Origin: Rhizomicrobium sp.
GTDB lineage: Bacteria; Pseudomonadota; Alphaproteobacteria; Micropepsales; Micropepsaceae
Direction of reading: 5' to 3'
Length of the DNA stretch: 64,000 bases
Assembly (NCBI GenBank): GCA_037200985.1
Contig: JBBCGJ010000001.1
Coordinates: forward strand, 1,588,756 to 1,652,755
Positions within the stretch are counted from its first letter, which is position 1; every line of letters starts with the position of its first letter. The notes beneath the pieces were generated by a model. It did not search any database. It was not told the origin of the DNA and saw nothing but the letters and a program-made list of their open reading frames with translations. The translations under genes and the position numbers were made by a program. Positions 8,842 through 17,190 of this stretch are shown one piece after another.

Positions 8842-10224
8842 TCAGGCGCGCAGCCGGATGTGGTTGATGAGGTCGATGCGGGTGATCAGGCCGACGAACT
8901 TACCACCGTCGCAGACCAGCGCCACCTCGTCATGGGCGAAGATCGGTTCCAGGGCCGAAAGGGGCGCATTCACCGGCAGCGTCTTCGGGGCGGAGGTCAT
9001 CGCATCCTTCACCGCGCCGGCAAAACGGGCCTTGCGCAGGTCCTCGGGCCCTTCGACCGCGGCCAGGATGTCGCTCTCGTCGACGATGCCGACAAGGCTG
9101 CCGTCGACCAGGACGGGGAGCTGCGAGACGTCGGCGGCGCGCATGCGGTTATAGGCGGTGAGCAGCGTGTCGTCCGGCCCGACGGTGACGGTGGCGCCGC
9201 TGTCGAAACGGCGCGAGATGAGGTCGGAGAGGTCGCCCTTGAGCGGCTTGGTCGAGAGCCCCTGCTCGATCACCCAATAATCGTTGTAGACCTTGGAGAG
9301 ATATTTGTTGCCGCTGTCGCAGACCAGCGTGACGACGCGCTTGGGCTCCGTCTGCTCGCGGCAATAGCGCAGCGCCGCGACCAGCAGCGTGCCGGAGGAC
9401 GAGCCGGCGAGGACACCTTCCTTTTCAAGAAGCGCGCGGGCGGCCTCGATGCTCTCCTTGTCGGGGATCGAATAGGCGGTCTTGACGAATTTCAGCTCGG
9501 CATTGGGCGGCACGAAATCCTCGCCGATGCCTTCGATGGTCCAGGAGCCGGCCTCGACCGTCTTTCCCGTCTTGATCAGCGGCGCGAGGATGGAGCCGAG
9601 CGGATCGGCCAGCACCATCCGCGTCTTCGGCGAGACCTTCGCGAAGAAGCGGCCAAGCCCCGTCAGCGTGCCGCCGGAGCCGACGCCGACGACGACGGCA
9701 TCGATGTCGCGGTCCATCTGCTCCCATATCTCCGGGCCGGTGGTCGTCTCGTGCGCGAGCGGGTTGGCGGGGTTGGCGAACTGGTTGATGAAATGGGCCT
9801 GGTGCTCGGCGGCGATGCGTTCGGCCATGTCCTGGTAGTATTCGGGGTGGCCCTTGCCGACGTCGGAGCGCGTCATGCGGACGTCGGCGCCCAGCGCGCG
9901 CAGGTGCAGGATTTTCTCGCGCGCCATCTTGTCGGGGACGACGAGGATGATCTTGTAGCCCTTGGCGGTGGCGACCTGGGCGAGGCCGAGGCCGGTGTTG
10001 CCGGCGGTGGCCTCGACGATGGTGCCGCCGGGTTTGAGCACGCCGCTCTTCTCCGCCGCTTCGATCATGGAAAGGCCGATCCGGTCCTTGATCGAGCCGC
10101 CGGGGTTCTGGCTTTCCAGCTTGGCGAAGAGGCGACAGGGGCCGGTGTCGAAATGCGTCAGCTCCAGCAGCGGCGTGTTGCCGATGAGGTCGAGGGCGGA
10201 ACGGACAGGTCGCGGTGCGGGCAT
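8842..10224 (-). CDS. cystathionine beta-synthase with C-terminal CBS domain pair
   Basis: 460 residues. The N-terminal fold-type II PLP domain (about 1-320) carries the PLP lysine in 'NPGGSIKDRIG', 'EATAGNTGLG' and the glycine-rich phosphate loop 'GVGSGGTLTG'. The C-terminal part (about 335-460) has two CBS motifs ('DTLLTAYNRMRAADVSQLPV', then 'HDEVALVCDGGKFVGLITR'). This architecture matches cystathionine beta-synthase (serine + homocysteine) more than plain cysteine synthase. With the downstream lyase it gives a reverse trans-sulfuration pathway from homocysteine to cysteine. Confidence 0.9.
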   Translation of the reverse strand: MPAPRPVRSALDLIGNTPLLELTHFDTGPCRLFAKLESQNPGGSIKDRIGLSMIEAAEKSGVLKPGGTIVEATAGNTGLGLAQVATAKGYKIILVVPDKMAREKILHLRALGADVRMTRSDVGKGHPEYYQDMAERIAAEHQAHFINQFANPANPLAHETTTGPEIWEQMDRDIDAVVVGVGSGGTLTGLGRFFAKVSPKTRMVLADPLGSILAPLIKTGKTVEAGSWTIEGIGEDFVPPNAELKFVKTAYSIPDKESIEAARALLEKEGVLAGSSSGTLLVAALRYCREQTEPKRVVTLVCDSGNKYLSKVYNDYWVIEQGLSTKPLKGDLSDLISRRFDSGATVTVGPDDTLLTAYNRMRAADVSQLPVLVDGSLVGIVDESDILAAVEGPEDLRKARFAGAVKDAMTSAPKTLPVNAPLSALEPIFAHDEVALVCDGGKFVGLITRIDLINHIRLRA

Positions 10225-10408
10225 GAATCGGGTGCCGGAGGGGATGCGTCGGGAGGATAACGCCGAATGGGTTCGAAAAGGGGCCGTTGTGCAAATGACA
10301 AGAAACGGGCGGCAAGCAGCAAAAGAGCGACTTTAGCTGTCGTATGCGGGGTGGGGCGCGCAGTTAAAACTCATCTGTCACCCGGGCCGAACGCGGCGAA
10401 GCGCTGCG

Positions 10409-10717
10409 TCACACGTATCGCGGAATCGGTCCGCGCTGCGGCGTGGCATTGTCGGAGAGGTCGAACATCACTTCGTCGACATAGCACCAGCCCCAGCGCT
10501 CGGGCGGGTCGTAGCCTTCGACGATCGGATGCTTGGTCCTGTGGAAATGCTTGGTCGCGTGGCGGTTGGGCGAGGAATCGCAGCAGCCGACATGGCCGCA
10601 GGTGCGGCAGAGCCGCAGATGCACCCAGGGCGAGCCGGATTTGAGGCATTCCTCGCAGCCGTGCGCGCTGGGCGTGACCTTGCGGATCGTGCCGAGATGC
10701 GTGCAGCCGTCGTCCAT
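10409..10717 (-). CDS. UBP-type zinc-finger protein
   Basis: 102 residues consisting almost wholly of a UBP-type zinc finger: 'CTHL' near the N-terminus, 'GCEECLKSG' with 'WVHLRLCRTCGHVGCCDSSPNRHATKHF', and 'HPIVEG'. In eukaryotes this finger binds the ubiquitin C-terminus; bacteria lack ubiquitin, so the partner is unknown. Its ATG overlaps the stop of the upstream flavoprotein gene (TGATG), implying translational coupling and a shared function. A tail of about 30 residues ('DEVMFDLSDNATPQRGP') follows the finger. Confidence 0.85.
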   Translation of the reverse strand: MDDGCTHLGTIRKVTPSAHGCEECLKSGSPWVHLRLCRTCGHVGCCDSSPNRHATKHFHRTKHPIVEGYDPPERWGWCYVDEVMFDLSDNATPQRGPIPRYV

Positions 10718-12366
10718 CAGACCTTTTCCGTCGCGACCGCATCGGCGAGATGGGCATGGATGGCGGAGACCACCTGGGCGCCCTCGCCCACCGCGGCGGC
10801 GACGCGCTTGATCGAGCCGGCCCGCACATCGCCGATGGCGAAGATGCCGGGATTGGTCGTTTCGAACGGCCGGTCGGCGCGGGTGTGCACGAAGCCCTTG
10901 GCGTCGAGATCGACGCCGCAGCCGTCCAGCCAGTCGGTGTTCGGATTGGCGCCGATGAAGAGGAAGACATGGCCGATCGGCTTGTCGGTGACCGCGCCGG
11001 TCAGCCGGTTCGTCCATTCGACGCCTTGCAGGATGCCCTTGTCGCCCTTGAGCGCCGTGACCTCGGTCTTGGTCAGGATCTCGATATTGGGCTGCGCGGC
11101 GATGCGGTCGATCAGATAGCGCGACATGGTGGCTTCCAGGCTCGGCCCGCGTATCAGCATATGAACCTTCTTCACGCGGCTCGCGAGATAGACCGCGCCC
11201 TGCCCGGCCGAATTGCCGCCGCCGACCAGCACGACCTCCTGGCCGCTGCACAGCCGCGCTTCCAGCGGCGAGGCCCAGTAGTGAACGTGGCTGCCTTCGT
11301 AGTCCGAAAGATTGGAGACGGCGAGGCGCTTGTAGCGCGCGCCGCTCGCGATGATGATCGTGCGGGCGCGCACCTGCTCCTTGTTCGCCAGTTCCAGATG
11401 GAAGACGCCGCCCTGCCGGCTGAGGTTGGCGACCTCGTCGGGGATCGCCATCTCGGCACCGAATTTCTGCGCCTGGTTGAAGGCGCGCGCCATCAGCGCC
11501 AGTCCGCTGATGCCGGTGGGAAAGCCCAGATAGTTCTCGATCCGCGCCGAGGCGCCGGCCTGGCCGCCGAAGGCGCGGCAATCGAGCAGGATGACGCAGA
11601 GCCCTTCGGACGCCGCATAGACCGCAGCGCTGAGACCGGCGGGGCCGGAGCCGACGATGGCCACGTCGTAGAGCCGCGTCGGATCGAGCGTGCCGATCAT
11701 GCCGAGGCAGCGGGCGATCTCGTCCTCGCTCGGGTTGCGCAGCATCTGGCCGTTCGGGCACAGCACGATCGGCAATTCGCTCGCGTCCACCTGGAAGCGG
11801 TCGAGCATGGCCTGCGCCTCGTTGTCGGCGCCGGGACAGAGGATGGTGTAGGGATGGCCGTTGCGGCCGAGGAACGCGGCCAGGCGCATCACGTCGACAT
11901 TGCCTTCGCGGCCCACGATTATCGGTCCGCCGGCGCCGGTCTCCAGGAGCCCGACGCGCCGCAGGATGAGCGCGCGCATGATGCGCTCGCCCAGTTCCGC
12001 CTCCTCCACCAGAAGATCGCGCAGGCGCTGCGGGCGGATGACGATCGCATCCACCGGCGTGAGCGCAGTGGCGTCGACCAGCGACGGCTTGGAGGAGAGC
12101 TGCGCCAGCTCGCCCATGAAGCTGCCGGGGCCGTGGGTGACGATGAGCTGCTCGCGGTCCAGCGCGTCGCGCTGCTTGACCGCGACCTCGCCGGCGAGAA
12201 CGAGGAAGAATCCCGGCGAGACCTCGCCGGTGCGGGCCATGGCCTCGCCCGCGGCAAAGCTGCGTTCCTCGCCGAAGCGGCGCAAGCGCGTCAGCTCCTG
12301 ATGCGTCAGATGCGGGAACATCTGGTCGGAGCGTGTGGCGATCACGGATTGAGTAGGTGCGGACAT
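10717..12366 (-). CDS. cyclic-nucleotide-binding domain fused to thioredoxin reductase-like flavoprotein
   Basis: 549 residues from the ATG at 12366. The N-terminal domain (about 1-125) is a cNMP-binding beta-roll ('GPGSFMGELAQLSSKPSLVD' is the phosphate-binding cassette region). A short thioredoxin-like linker follows, then a two-domain FAD/NADPH reductase ('VAIVGSGPAGLSAAVYAASEG', 'GGQAGASARIENYLGFP', 'VVLVGGGNSAGQGAVYLA', 'GIFAIGDVRAGS'). The disulfide that defines thioredoxin reductase is absent: the expected CxxC segment reads 'YWASPLEARLCSG'. So it is a TrxR-like oxidoreductase with an unknown acceptor. Translationally coupled to the UBP zinc finger. Confidence 0.88.
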   Translation of the reverse strand: MSAPTQSVIATRSDQMFPHLTHQELTRLRRFGEERSFAAGEAMARTGEVSPGFFLVLAGEVAVKQRDALDREQLIVTHGPGSFMGELAQLSSKPSLVDATALTPVDAIVIRPQRLRDLLVEEAELGERIMRALILRRVGLLETGAGGPIIVGREGNVDVMRLAAFLGRNGHPYTILCPGADNEAQAMLDRFQVDASELPIVLCPNGQMLRNPSEDEIARCLGMIGTLDPTRLYDVAIVGSGPAGLSAAVYAASEGLCVILLDCRAFGGQAGASARIENYLGFPTGISGLALMARAFNQAQKFGAEMAIPDEVANLSRQGGVFHLELANKEQVRARTIIIASGARYKRLAVSNLSDYEGSHVHYWASPLEARLCSGQEVVLVGGGNSAGQGAVYLASRVKKVHMLIRGPSLEATMSRYLIDRIAAQPNIEILTKTEVTALKGDKGILQGVEWTNRLTGAVTDKPIGHVFLFIGANPNTDWLDGCGVDLDAKGFVHTRADRPFETTNPGIFAIGDVRAGSIKRVAAAVGEGAQVVSAIHAHLADAVATEKV

Positions 12367-12510
12367 GGCGCCATCTGACGCGACATGGCGGCTTGTCGCA
12401 AGCGTGCCGTGAACGCCAATGCCGGAACGCCGCAATTTTCGACAAAGGTCCGCGTTCATGAGCCTGTCATGCGGAACCGGCAGGCGCGGAGAGCCAAGAA
12501 AAAGTCGCCT

Positions 12511-13398
12511 CTAGCCGCCGCGGAGCATCTTGATGATGCCGGAGAAATCGACGCCGGCATGGCCCTGTGCCGCGAACAGCGCATAGAGCTGGGCGGCTTC
12601 CGCGCCGAGCGGTGTGGCGGCGCCGGCGCCGGACGCGGCGGCCTGGGCGAGCTTCAGGTCCTTCAGCATCAGCGCGGTGGCGAAACCGCCGGTGTAGTCG
12701 CGATTGGACGGCGCGGTGGGCACCGGGCCGGGCACCGGGCAATAGGTCGTCAGCGACCAGGACTGGCCGGACGCCGCCGACATGATGTCGTAGAGCTTCT
12801 GGTGATCGAGGCCGAGCTTCTCGCCCAGCGCGAAGGCTTCGCAAGTGCCGATCATCGTGATCGCGAGCAGCATGTTGTTGCAGATCTTGGCCGCCTGCCC
12901 CGCGCCCGCGCCGCCGGCATGGACGATGCGCTTGCCCATCTTCTCGAGGACCGGCCGGGCGCGATCGAACGCCGCGTCGGAGCCGCCGCACATGAAGGCG
13001 AGGGTGCCGGCCTCGGCGCCGGAGACGCCGCCCGAGACCGGCGCGTCGAGGAAGTCGAAGCCGGCGGCCGAAGCGGCCGCGTGGACCGCACGGGCGGAAT
13101 CGATGTCGATGGTCGAGCAGTCGATCAGCAACGCGCCCCTGGGCGCGGCGGTCAGAATGCTTTCCGCTTCGAGATAGACCGAACGGACATGCTGGCCGGC
13201 CGGCAGCATGGTGATGACGATGTCGGCGTCCTTCACCGCGTCGAGCGCGGTCGGCGCGGCGGCGGCGCCCGCGTCGGTGACGGGCTTGAGCGCGGCGGGA
13301 CTGAGGTCGAAGGCGCGGACCTTGTCCTGCGCCTTCAGCAGATTGCGCGCCATCGGCCCGCCCATATTGCCGACGCCGATGAATGCGATGGTGGTCAT
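12511..13398 (-). CDS. mmsB: 3-hydroxyisobutyrate dehydrogenase
   Basis: Oxidises 3-hydroxyisobutyrate to methylmalonate semialdehyde in valine degradation, using NAD+. 295 residues: N-terminal Rossmann motif 'IAFIGVGNMGGPMARNL', the family's substrate-site segment 'DAPVSGGVSGAEAGTLAFM', 'GAGAGQAAKICNNMLLA' with the catalytic lysine, and a C-terminal helical domain. The start overlaps the stop of the preceding hydrolase gene by four bases. Order in the operon (transcribed leftward): mmsA, DUF2971, HIBCH, mmsB. Confidence 0.92.
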   Translation of the reverse strand: MTTIAFIGVGNMGGPMARNLLKAQDKVRAFDLSPAALKPVTDAGAAAAPTALDAVKDADIVITMLPAGQHVRSVYLEAESILTAAPRGALLIDCSTIDIDSARAVHAAASAAGFDFLDAPVSGGVSGAEAGTLAFMCGGSDAAFDRARPVLEKMGKRIVHAGGAGAGQAAKICNNMLLAITMIGTCEAFALGEKLGLDHQKLYDIMSAASGQSWSLTTYCPVPGPVPTAPSNRDYTGGFATALMLKDLKLAQAAASGAGAATPLGAEAAQLYALFAAQGHAGVDFSGIIKMLRGG

Positions 13399-14435
13399 AG
13401 GGGCAGTTCCTTTTCTCCCAGCGGCGCGAAATAGGCGTCGATATCGGCGTCGCTCACTTCGGCGAGCGTCGCCGGCCGCCAGTTCGGGGCGCCGTCCTTG
13501 TCGATGATCGTGGCGCGGACGCCCTCGTAGAAGTCGCGGCCGGCGATGACGCGGTTCACCATGCGGAATTCCATCCGCATGCCGTCGTCGAAGGACGACA
13601 GGTCCCGGCCCTTCCGGATCTGGCGGAAGGCGAGCTTGGTCGCGGTCGGCGATTTGGCGCGGATGGTCTTCGCCGTGTCGTCCGCCCAGTCGGTGTGGTC
13701 GGCATCGAGCGCGGCCAGGATATCCTCGACGGAGGCGGCGCCGAACATCGCATCGATCTTGGCGCGATGAGCGGTCAGATAGGCGTCGGGTACGCCGTCG
13801 GTCGCGTCGCGCAGCGCGATGTCGATCTCGCGGCCTTCGGCGAGGCTCACGAGCAGCGCGTCGCGGCGGGCGGCGGGCACGAAATGCGTCGCGACGCCGG
13901 CATAGAGCGCATCCGCCGTCTTCAGCCGCGCGCCGGTCAGTCCCAGATACATCCCGATCTCGCCCGGCAGGCGCGGCAGGAACCAGCTCCCGCCGACATC
14001 GGGGAAGAGGCCGATGCCGGTCTCCGGCATGGCGAATTGCATCGTCTCGTCGGCGACGCGGTGGCTGCCATGTACGGAAATGCCGACGCCGCCGCCCATC
14101 ACAAAGCCGCGCAGCAGGGCGACATAGGGCTTGGGGAAGTGCTTGATGAAGGCGTTGAGCAGGTATTCGTCGCGATAGAATTCCAGCGCATAGGGCGTGC
14201 CGGCCTTGCCGCTGTCGTAGAGCGAGCGGATGTCCCCGCCGGCGCAGAAGGCGCGCTCGCCGGCGCCCTGGATGACGACGGTCTTCACCGCGTCGTCGGC
14301 CGCCCAGTTCCTCAGCTGCGCCAGCATCGCGACCGCCATGCCGTGGGTCAGCGCGTTCAGCGCCTTGGGCCGGTTGAGCGTGATCAACCCGACCGCGCCG
14401 CGGGTTTCGAAGAGGATTTCCGGTTCGTCGGTCAT
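13395..14435 (-). CDS. 3-hydroxyisobutyryl-CoA hydrolase (crotonase fold)
   Basis: 346 residues of the enoyl-CoA hydratase/isomerase superfamily, longer than a plain hydratase. HIBCH features are visible: 'AFCAGGDIRSLYD' (oxyanion hole and CoA site), 'GFVMGGGVGISVHGSHRV', 'FAMPETGIGLFPDVGGSWFLPRL' (catalytic Glu/Asp) and the C-terminal 'RATIIDKDGAPNWRPATL'. It releases 3-hydroxyisobutyrate from its CoA ester, the step before mmsB, and the two genes overlap. One base separates it from the DUF2971 stop upstream. Confidence 0.92.
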   Translation of the reverse strand: MTDEPEILFETRGAVGLITLNRPKALNALTHGMAVAMLAQLRNWAADDAVKTVVIQGAGERAFCAGGDIRSLYDSGKAGTPYALEFYRDEYLLNAFIKHFPKPYVALLRGFVMGGGVGISVHGSHRVADETMQFAMPETGIGLFPDVGGSWFLPRLPGEIGMYLGLTGARLKTADALYAGVATHFVPAARRDALLVSLAEGREIDIALRDATDGVPDAYLTAHRAKIDAMFGAASVEDILAALDADHTDWADDTAKTIRAKSPTATKLAFRQIRKGRDLSSFDDGMRMEFRMVNRVIAGRDFYEGVRATIIDKDGAPNWRPATLAEVSDADIDAYFAPLGEKELPL

Positions 14436-14436
14436 A

Positions 14437-15276
14437 TCAAGGCCTCAGAGGAACTTCAGATCGGCGGACCGCGACGTGTTCAAATCCGCTCCGACCAAGA
14501 AACTCTTCCAACCCTAAGATGGCTTCGGGAGTTGCATATGGATCAGTTACTAACTCGACGATCATTTCTGGAGTAAACGCAAAATCTAGGTGCGGAACGA
14601 TACCACGCGAAGAAACAGAGAACTTTACCGTTTCGCCCTGATCGATAGTGTTCCCGAATACGAAGAGTCGCCATTCGTTTTCCGATAAAAAGTGCTCACT
14701 TTTTTGTCGCGGAATTTCAAGCAGCAAATCTCCGCACACAGCATCAGAGAACTGCTCAACGTCACCCTCCCATGGCCGCCAGTAATTATGGGTGAAGTAG
14801 TCCACGATCTCGAAAATTCTCTCGGATCGAATCGATCGTTGGTACAAGCACGGGAGCAACCAGAGCGCCCTTTCGTCCGCTGACTTCCTAAGATGCTTGC
14901 TTGAGAAGCCTATCGCTGCCCCGCCGTCCTTCACATACGCACGCCAGAGATCGAGAGTGTCACCCTTTTCGCAGAACGACGCGAGAAATACATTTGTATC
15001 AGAAAAATCTTTTAGCCAGTCCTCTCGAACTCTCGCCCAGTGCGGCCCCCATTTCTCATTTCCACTCGCAGCGGTCGTTTCTAGCACATGCTGAATCAGC
15101 GATATTCCCTCTAACATTTCATGCTTGTCGTTAAGGTAGCCGGAGTGACGCATACGGAGTGTTTTATTACTAAGAATTGAAAATACCCCCGGCCAACTTG
15201 AGTAGTGATAGAGAACTTCAGGCGACGGTACTGTCGCTTCCTCCTCCGTGAGATAGTCGATGGGATAGTTCGGCAT
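14437..15276 (-). CDS. DUF2971 family protein inserted in valine operon
   Basis: 279 residues. It matches DUF2971: 'LYHYSSWPGVFSILSNKTLR', 'SGYLNDKHEMLEG', 'NVFLASFCEKGDTLDLWRAY' and 'GAAIGFSSKHLR'. Molecular function is unknown; members are frequent in accessory and defence-associated loci, which is family knowledge rather than something seen here. Base composition is visibly AT-richer than in mmsA and HIBCH on either side, and codon use differs. It fits precisely between them (3 bases after mmsA, 1 base before HIBCH), so it is transcribed as part of the operon. Likely horizontally acquired. Confidence 0.8.
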   Translation of the reverse strand: MPNYPIDYLTEEEATVPSPEVLYHYSSWPGVFSILSNKTLRMRHSGYLNDKHEMLEGISLIQHVLETTAASGNEKWGPHWARVREDWLKDFSDTNVFLASFCEKGDTLDLWRAYVKDGGAAIGFSSKHLRKSADERALWLLPCLYQRSIRSERIFEIVDYFTHNYWRPWEGDVEQFSDAVCGDLLLEIPRQKSEHFLSENEWRLFVFGNTIDQGETVKFSVSSRGIVPHLDFAFTPEMIVELVTDPYATPEAILGLEEFLGRSGFEHVAVRRSEVPLRP

Positions 15277-15279
15277 TGC

Positions 15280-16779
15280 TCATTTCATTGTCGGGATGAC
15301 GAAGCTGGCATTCTCGCGCACGCCGCCTTTGGGCCAGCGCGCCGTCACCGTCTTCACGCGCGTATAGAACCGCACGCCTTCCGGGCCGTGCTGGTTGACG
15401 TCGCCGAAGGCCGAGCGCTTCCAGCCGCCGAAGGTGTGGTAGGCGAGCGGCACCGGGATCGGCACGTTGATGCCGACCATGCCCACCTTCACCTTGCTGG
15501 CGAATTCGCGCGCGGCGTCGCCGTCGCGGGTGAAGATCGCGACGCCGTTGCCATATTGGTGGTTCGAGGGCAGCGACAGCGCCTCGTCGAAATCCTTGGC
15601 GCGGGCGATCTGGAGCACGGGGCCGAAGATCTCGTCCTGATAGGTCTTCATTTCGGGCGTCACATGATCGAACAGCGAGCCGCCGAGATAATAGCCGTTC
15701 TCATAGCCCTGGAGCTTGAAGTCGCGGCCGTCGACCAGGAGCTCGGCGCCTTCTTTGACACCCATGTCGATATAGGCCTTCACCTTCTCTCTGTGGGCTG
15801 CGGTCACAAGGGGGCCGTAGTCGGCGTCGGGATCGGTCGGGATGCCGACGCGCAGGCTTTCGACCCGCGGCTTCAGCTTGGCGATCAGCGCATCGGCCGT
15901 CTTCTCGCCGACGGGCACCGCCACCGAGATCGCCATGCAGCGCTCGCCGGCCGAGCCGTAGCCCGCGCCGATCAGCTCGTTGGTCACCTGGTCGAGATCG
16001 GCGTCGGGCATGATGATGGCGTGGTTCTTGGCGCCGCCCATCGCCTGGACGCGCTTTCCGTGCGCCGTGCCGTGGCTGTAGACGTAATGCGCGATGGCCG
16101 AGGAGCCGACGAAGCTCACCGCCTGGATGTCCGGGTCTTCGAGGATCGCGTCGACCGCCTCCTTGTCGCCGTTGACGACCTGGAGCACGCCGGAAGGCGC
16201 GCCCGCCTCCATCATCAGCTCGGCGAGGCGCAGCGGCACGCCGGGGTCCTTCTCGGAGGGCTTGAGGATGAAGGTGTTGCCGCAGGCGATGGCGACGCCG
16301 AACATCCACATCGGGATCATCGCGGGGAAGTTGAACGGCGTGATGCCGGCGACCACGCCGAGCGGCTGGCGCATGGAATAGATGTCGATGGAGGGTCCGG
16401 CGCCTTCGGTGTATTCGCCCTTCGTCAGATGCGGGATGCCGCAGGCGAATTCGATGACTTCGAGACCGCGCTGGATGTCGCCCTTGGAATCGGCAACCAC
16501 CTTGCCGTGCTCGGACGACAGCAGGCGCGCCAGCTCGTCCATGTTCTTCTCGACCAGCGCCTTGAAATTGAACATGACGCGGGCGCGGCGTTGCGGGTTC
16601 ACGGCGGACCATTCGCGGAACGCCTTGGAGGCGATTTCGACGGCGTGGCGCATTTCGCCGCGCGACGCGAGGGAGACTTTCGCCTGCACCTCGCCGGTCG
16701 AGGGATCGTAGATGTCGCCGAAGCGGCCCGAAGCGCCCGCGACATGTCCGCCGGCGATGAAATGTCCGTACTGTTTCAT
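15280..16779 (-). CDS. mmsA: methylmalonate-semialdehyde dehydrogenase (acylating)
   Basis: 499 residues of the aldehyde dehydrogenase superfamily. It converts methylmalonate semialdehyde plus CoA to propionyl-CoA, with NAD+ reduction and CO2 loss, the last step of the valine branch. Typical segments are 'GVVAGITPFNFPAMIPMWMF', 'LKPSEKDPG', 'VSFVGSSAIAHYVY', 'GAKNHAIIMPDADLD', catalytic Cys in 'GSAGERCMAIS' and 'EIFGPVLQIARA'. First gene of the leftward valine operon; the region on its 5' side leads to the trpG junction. Confidence 0.94.
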   Translation of the reverse strand: MKQYGHFIAGGHVAGASGRFGDIYDPSTGEVQAKVSLASRGEMRHAVEIASKAFREWSAVNPQRRARVMFNFKALVEKNMDELARLLSSEHGKVVADSKGDIQRGLEVIEFACGIPHLTKGEYTEGAGPSIDIYSMRQPLGVVAGITPFNFPAMIPMWMFGVAIACGNTFILKPSEKDPGVPLRLAELMMEAGAPSGVLQVVNGDKEAVDAILEDPDIQAVSFVGSSAIAHYVYSHGTAHGKRVQAMGGAKNHAIIMPDADLDQVTNELIGAGYGSAGERCMAISVAVPVGEKTADALIAKLKPRVESLRVGIPTDPDADYGPLVTAAHREKVKAYIDMGVKEGAELLVDGRDFKLQGYENGYYLGGSLFDHVTPEMKTYQDEIFGPVLQIARAKDFDEALSLPSNHQYGNGVAIFTRDGDAAREFASKVKVGMVGINVPIPVPLAYHTFGGWKRSAFGDVNQHGPEGVRFYTRVKTVTARWPKGGVRENASFVIPTMK

Positions 16780-16998
16780 GGCGTCAAACTCCCGTTCGGC
16801 GGTGCTCTACCATGGCATTTTGCAAACCGCACGCACCGGTCCGGGCGCGCGGCATGAATTCAATTCGGATGCGGAAGGCGGGAAAATCAGATAGGTGTTC
16901 CGGAGCCGTGAAGCCACCGGTTGAAAAGGTGAGAACGGTAAAGTGTTTCCGCCGGAAACCGAAAGAATGGTCCAGCAATTTCAACCGGATAGATGCGA
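16780..16998. promoter_or_regulatory. divergent upstream region of mmsA and ancestral trpG
   Basis: 219 bases between the mmsA start and the original trpG start codon. No convincing gene is present. It must contain the leftward mmsA promoter and, before the island arrived, probably the rightward promoter of trpGDC-moaC-moeA. A TTGAAA hexamer near 16921 is a weak -35 candidate but I found no well-spaced -10. Transcription leaving this region to the right now enters the island and the integrase gene. Confidence 0.45.
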
Positions 16999-17058
16999 AT
17001 GCTTCTCCTGATCGATAATTATGAACAGCGTTCGCGGTCATTCGCCGCAATTCGCTAA
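16999..17058 (+). pseudogene. trpG 5' remnant left at the island junction
   Basis: ATG at 16999 opens a 19-codon frame whose first eight residues, MLLLIDNY, equal those of trpG at 54,251. After the shared bases it diverges into element sequence (EQRSRSFAAIR) and stops. It is what remains of the native start of trpG after integration, so ribosomes initiating here now make only a 19-residue peptide upstream of the integrase. Confidence 0.85.
17000..17024 (+). repeat. attL: 25-bp direct repeat, left junction
   Basis: Begins TGCTTCTCCTGATCGATAAT and ends TATGA; identical to 54252-54276. Imperfect similarity extends about 10 bases to the left of both copies (GATAGATGCGAA versus GATAGGTGCGACG). 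This is the crossover target within trpG. Confidence 0.9.
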
Positions 17059-17139
17059 CGTCCGAAAAACTCAATAAAACCAGGCATTTCTTCAATCCGA
17101 TTGGTCGTCTCTGGTCGTCGAAATTCGTTGGCATCGGCA

Positions 17140-17173
17140 GAAAAACCGGGTATCGAACCGGGTATCGATACCC
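17140..17173 (+). repeat. left-end paired motif, candidate integrase arm sites
   Basis: GAAAAACCGGGTATC, then GAACCGGGTATC. The second copy forms a perfect 14-base palindrome, GGGTATCGATACCC (17160-17173). Nearly the same double motif appears at 54172-54200 inside the right end in the same orientation. Position just before the integrase start suggests a role in recombination, in autoregulation of int, or both. Confidence 0.65.
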
Positions 17174-17190
17174 CGTTTGTTCTGACGCCA

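Noticed and set aside
16780-17060. tRNA gene as integration target
   Set aside because: No cloverleaf or tRNA 3' end is present at either junction; the repeated sequence is coding sequence of trpG.
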